A stretch of DNA of 24,639 nt from Phycisphaerae bacterium (GTDB taxonomy: Bacteria; Planctomycetota; Phycisphaerae; UBA1845; UTPLA1): positions 1-24,639 of the forward strand of contig JAFGQA010000231.1 of assembly GCA_016935885.1 (NCBI GenBank). The letters run 5' to 3'. Shown one piece after another: positions 22,324-24,639 of this stretch; the stretch's first letter is position 1, and each line of letters begins with the position of its first letter. The notes under the pieces are model-generated. The model saw nothing but the letters and a program-made list of their open reading frames with translations, ran no database searches and was not told the origin of the DNA. A program made the position numbers and the translations under genes.

Positions 22324-23607
22324 TCACGGCAAGCCGCCCAGACTCTTGGTGTCGCTCGCCAGGTACTTGGCCGCGTTGGCCGGGTCCTCGGCCGCAGCCA
22401 CCACCCGTTGAGCAAGGGCACGGTACCCGAATCGCTCGGCATTGGTCTTGGCCCGTCTCCTCCGCGCGTCCTCACCGGCTGGCGGCCCTCCGGCGGCGAA
22501 GGCCTCCGCCGTCTCGGTAATCCGTTCTTCAAGCTGTCCGCAGTTGTGGGCCTCGAAGTACCGCCCCGTCTCGGGGTCCAGAACAAGGTGTGACACGGTC
22601 GAGTCATTCGTCAGCACCATATACAGCCCGGTCCCCATCGCCTCCTGAATCGTGATCGACGGCTGAAGGTGCCAGACACCGAAGTCGGCGGCGTTGTAGG
22701 ACCTTGGCAATTCCTCGCGGTTGGCAAACGGCAGACAGATGAATCGTTCCCCGACCCCGGAGGCTTCGATCAACGATAGGACGCGCCTGCTCTCCGGATC
22801 ATCTTCCTCAATTCCCACCAACATCGCTCGGAGCTTCGGCACGCGCCGCATGGCGGCCGACATCGCCGACACCCATATGTCCAGCCGCTTGACCCGTTCC
22901 ATCCTGAACGAATACATGCCCACGATATCGCTCTCGGCGATGCCCAGGCGCCGCCGCTCAGCGGCTCGTGTCTCAGGATCATCATAAAAGACAGGGGTCT
23001 CAAAACCCAAAGGGAGGAGAAGGCACTTGCGTCTCAACGCCTCGCGCCGGCGGCCCCGCGCGATGCGCTTCAGAAGATAGTCAAACGTGTCCGGTGTATT
23101 CAACAGCACGACGTCGCAAGTCTCCAGACATTCGCGGATCGCGCGCCGCTTCATCACAAAGAAACCGGTCTCCACAACGACCCGCCTGATCAGGCTCAAC
23201 GGCCACGGCAGCGCCGTCCGTCGCATCCCCCGGTTCTGGTCTGACGTGCACATCAGCACGCCTCCCACCGAATCCCACTCCCTGACCAACTGCTTGGCGA
23301 ACAGAATCCCCGGCTTGATGATGATTGTTAGCTCCGGCCGGAATTCCCGAACCGCCGCTGTAACACCCGGGCAGAAGACCATGTCTCGCGGCCCCATGCG
23401 AGCGTGCAGGCGATATACCTCCCCGCCGTCTAGCCTCTCCACGCCCTCCGGAAAGGGCTCTTTGCATAATTGGCGAGCCGCAAGCCGCACGTGCGGCGTC
23501 GCGACCATGCGTACCTGATGCCCCAGGCCCAAAAGGGTATGGTACCACGCCGTGGCCTCGTAGCCCAAGCCCGGCATGAAGTACGGTTTCACCAACGCGA
23601 TCCGCAT
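22324..23607 (-). CDS. GT4-family glycosyltransferase
   Basis: A 427-residue GT-B fold enzyme. The N-terminal domain opens MRIALVKPYFMPGLGYEATA, the usual G-rich start of GT4 proteins. The C-terminal domain has VGMYSFRMERVKRLDIWVSA, the RxxxxKRLD donor-site region. It ends with YNAADFGVWHLQPSITIQEA, where Glu322 is the E of the family's E-x7-E motif; the first glutamate is replaced by Gln or lies elsewhere. It transfers a sugar from a nucleotide donor in surface polysaccharide synthesis. The ATG at 23607 follows GGAGAG, and only 4 bp separate it from the upstream stop, so the genes form an operon. Confidence 0.87.
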   Translation of the reverse strand: MRIALVKPYFMPGLGYEATAWYHTLLGLGHQVRMVATPHVRLAARQLCKEPFPEGVERLDGGEVYRLHARMGPRDMVFCPGVTAAVREFRPELTIIIKPGILFAKQLVREWDSVGGVLMCTSDQNRGMRRTALPWPLSLIRRVVVETGFFVMKRRAIRECLETCDVVLLNTPDTFDYLLKRIARGRRREALRRKCLLLPLGFETPVFYDDPETRAAERRRLGIAESDIVGMYSFRMERVKRLDIWVSAMSAAMRRVPKLRAMLVGIEEDDPESRRVLSLIEASGVGERFICLPFANREELPRSYNAADFGVWHLQPSITIQEAMGTGLYMVLTNDSTVSHLVLDPETGRYFEAHNCGQLEERITETAEAFAAGGPPAGEDARRRRAKTNAERFGYRALAQRVVAAAEDPANAAKYLASDTKSLGGLP

Positions 23608-23611
23608 GTCA

Positions 23612-24307
23612 CTATCTCTCCGACCCAAGGTCTTGCAACCGGCCTTCGCCGCGCCCTTCCCAGGCGCCGAATGAAGCCAGTTTGACTCCGGGAGAGACCA
23701 TCCCGTCGGTGTGTGCCCACGATCTTATCAGTTCGATCTGGTCCTTGCCGATACGCTGATACCGCTCGCGGGTTACCGGGCAAACCGCCTCGTTGTCCGA
23801 TCCGAACTGCAACCGCTCGCCGTACCGGCTGACCCAGCCCATAATCCGTGCCGGCACGCCCACCGCCAAGGCGTACGCCGGCAGGTCGCGCGAGACCGCT
23901 GCGCCGGCACCGATCAGCGCATACTCACCAATCGTGATGCCGCAGATCAAGGTCGCATTCGCGCCGATCGATGCGCCCCGGCAGACGCGCGTGGGCGTCG
24001 GGACGAAGGCATGTCTTCTCGCCTCGTTCGTGCGCGGGTAAAGGTCGTTCGTGAAGACCATGCTGGGCCCACAGAAGACGTCGTCCTCGATCTCGACCCC
24101 GTCGTAGACCGACACGTTGTTCTGCAGCCGGACGTTGTTGCCCAACCGAGCCCCGTTGCCGATAAACACATTCTGGCCGAGATTGCATCGCTCGCCGATG
24201 ACCGCCCCACTCATGATGTGGCAGAAATGCCACACGTGCGTGCCGGCGCCGATCTTGGCGCCTTCGTCCACAACGGCAGTGGGATGAACAAACGCGGATT
24301 CGCTCAT
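23612..24307 (-). CDS. WbpD/WlbB-like sugar N-acetyltransferase (left-handed beta helix)
   Basis: A 231-residue hexapeptide-repeat protein: VHPTAVVDEGAKIGAGTHVW then HFCHI, IGERCNLGQNVFIGNGARLG, VRLQNNVSVYDGVEIEDDVF then CGPSMVFTN, GASIGANATLICGITIGEYA, and AVGVPARIMGWVSRYGE. This matches UDP-2-acetamido-3-amino-glucuronate N-acetyltransferases, which add the 3-N-acetyl group of diacetamido uronic acids in surface glycans. The C-terminal part has CPVTRERYQR, also seen in this family. ATG 24307 has GGAGGAGG upstream; extension to 24379 lacks support. It is the first gene of the three-gene minus-strand operon. Related acetyltransferases for other amino sugars cannot be excluded. Confidence 0.87.
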   Translation of the reverse strand: MSESAFVHPTAVVDEGAKIGAGTHVWHFCHIMSGAVIGERCNLGQNVFIGNGARLGNNVRLQNNVSVYDGVEIEDDVFCGPSMVFTNDLYPRTNEARRHAFVPTPTRVCRGASIGANATLICGITIGEYALIGAGAAVSRDLPAYALAVGVPARIMGWVSRYGERLQFGSDNEAVCPVTRERYQRIGKDQIELIRSWAHTDGMVSPGVKLASFGAWEGRGEGRLQDLGSER

Positions 24308-24639
24308 GTCGCGCCTCCTCCACCAACCTGTCTCGCCCCAGCGCTTCATCGTTGCACCTAAACCACTTTCACCGCACACGTCACAGAGACCTATCCCGCG
24401 GCCTCATGCGGCATGGGCGCTGGTTCAGCATGAAACGCCGGCGCAGCACCGGTGCCCTAGTTCTCGGATCAGCCCTACTCTGCTTCGTCGAATCCGACGC
24501 ATCTTCCTCGCTATTGCGTCATTTCACATGAGCATCCCAAGTCGTCGTTTCCGACTAGCAGCCCGTGGTAAAAGGGAAAACAGCGGATCGGAAACGCCGT
24601 TCCTGACCGTAAAAACCACCGGCGAGACGCCGGTGCCAC
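24308..24639. other. Upstream region of the polysaccharide operon, with repeats
   Basis: 332 bp to the window end with no gene visible. It contains a degenerate hairpin, GCCGGC-GCA-GCACCGGTG (about 24437-24453, followed by CCCTAG), and the start of another CACNGGC hairpin at 24617. The promoter of the operon should lie here but I cannot identify it. Confidence 0.5.
24617..24639 (+). repeat. CACNGGC hairpin (N = C), cut by the window end
   Basis: CACCGGCG-AGA-CGCCGGTG is a perfect 8-bp stem (24617-24635), followed by CCAC, where the window stops. Confidence 0.75.

Noticed and set aside
21510..22520. 336-residue plus-strand frame
   Set aside because: It is antisense to the methyltransferase and the end of the glycosyltransferase; no motif and no ribosome-binding site.

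Overview
The window is high-GC bacterial DNA. I think it comes from a Planctomycetota genome, probably Phycisphaerae-like. This is an inference from several traits together: small membrane proteins with CPxC...CPEC zinc ribbons, an exported prenyltransferase/squalene-oxidase-repeat protein, a membrane sulfatase-like enzyme, PilZ proteins, and long intergenic spacers full of short hairpin repeats. There is no rRNA, tRNA, CRISPR array, IS element or phage gene that I can support.

Layout. 1-494: compound repeat region. 495-2989 (+): exported alpha/alpha-repeat protein, then two membrane proteins that each carry a zinc ribbon. 3417-4876: a Flp/Tad pilin (+) facing a CpaE/TadZ-like ATPase (-). 5091-5465 (+): PilZ protein. 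5487-6484 (-): a translationally coupled Alg13/Alg14-like glycosyltransferase pair. 6780-8855 (+): membrane sulfatase-like enzyme. 9491-18063 is a signalling block: a dCache-HAMP hybrid histidine kinase (+); a secreted dCache protein with a C-terminal domain that looks like the chemoreceptor deamidase CheD (-); a methyl-accepting chemotaxis protein with about four tandem helical periplasmic modules (+); and CheW (+). 18513-19559 (-): YhaM-like OB-fold/HD exoribonuclease. 19940-20398 (-): second PilZ protein. 20982-21473 (+): unknown membrane-anchored protein. 21516-24307 (-): three-gene surface-polysaccharide operon (WbpD-like acetyltransferase, GT4 glycosyltransferase, methyltransferase).

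The genes point to a cell that senses periplasmic signals through Cache and helical-bundle sensors, passes them to chemotaxis and phosphorelay output, and controls its surface (Tad pilus, c-di-GMP effectors, exopolysaccharide).

Two things stand out. The first is the gene at 12357-13835. It has a signal peptide, a Cache-like sensor and then a segment with the CheD Thr-Cys-His spacing, but no membrane span, so a CheD-type deamidase would sit outside the cytoplasm, encoded divergently from the chemoreceptor. The second is a dispersed hairpin family with the core CACNGGC...GCCNGTG followed by GCAC or CCAC. It has about eleven copies, all intergenic. The variable stem pair appears as C-G, G-C, T-A and A-T, so the stem is preserved by covariation. 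Larger mosaic repeats (families A, B and C below) contain or neighbour these hairpins, and their right arms have been amplified in tandem at two loci.
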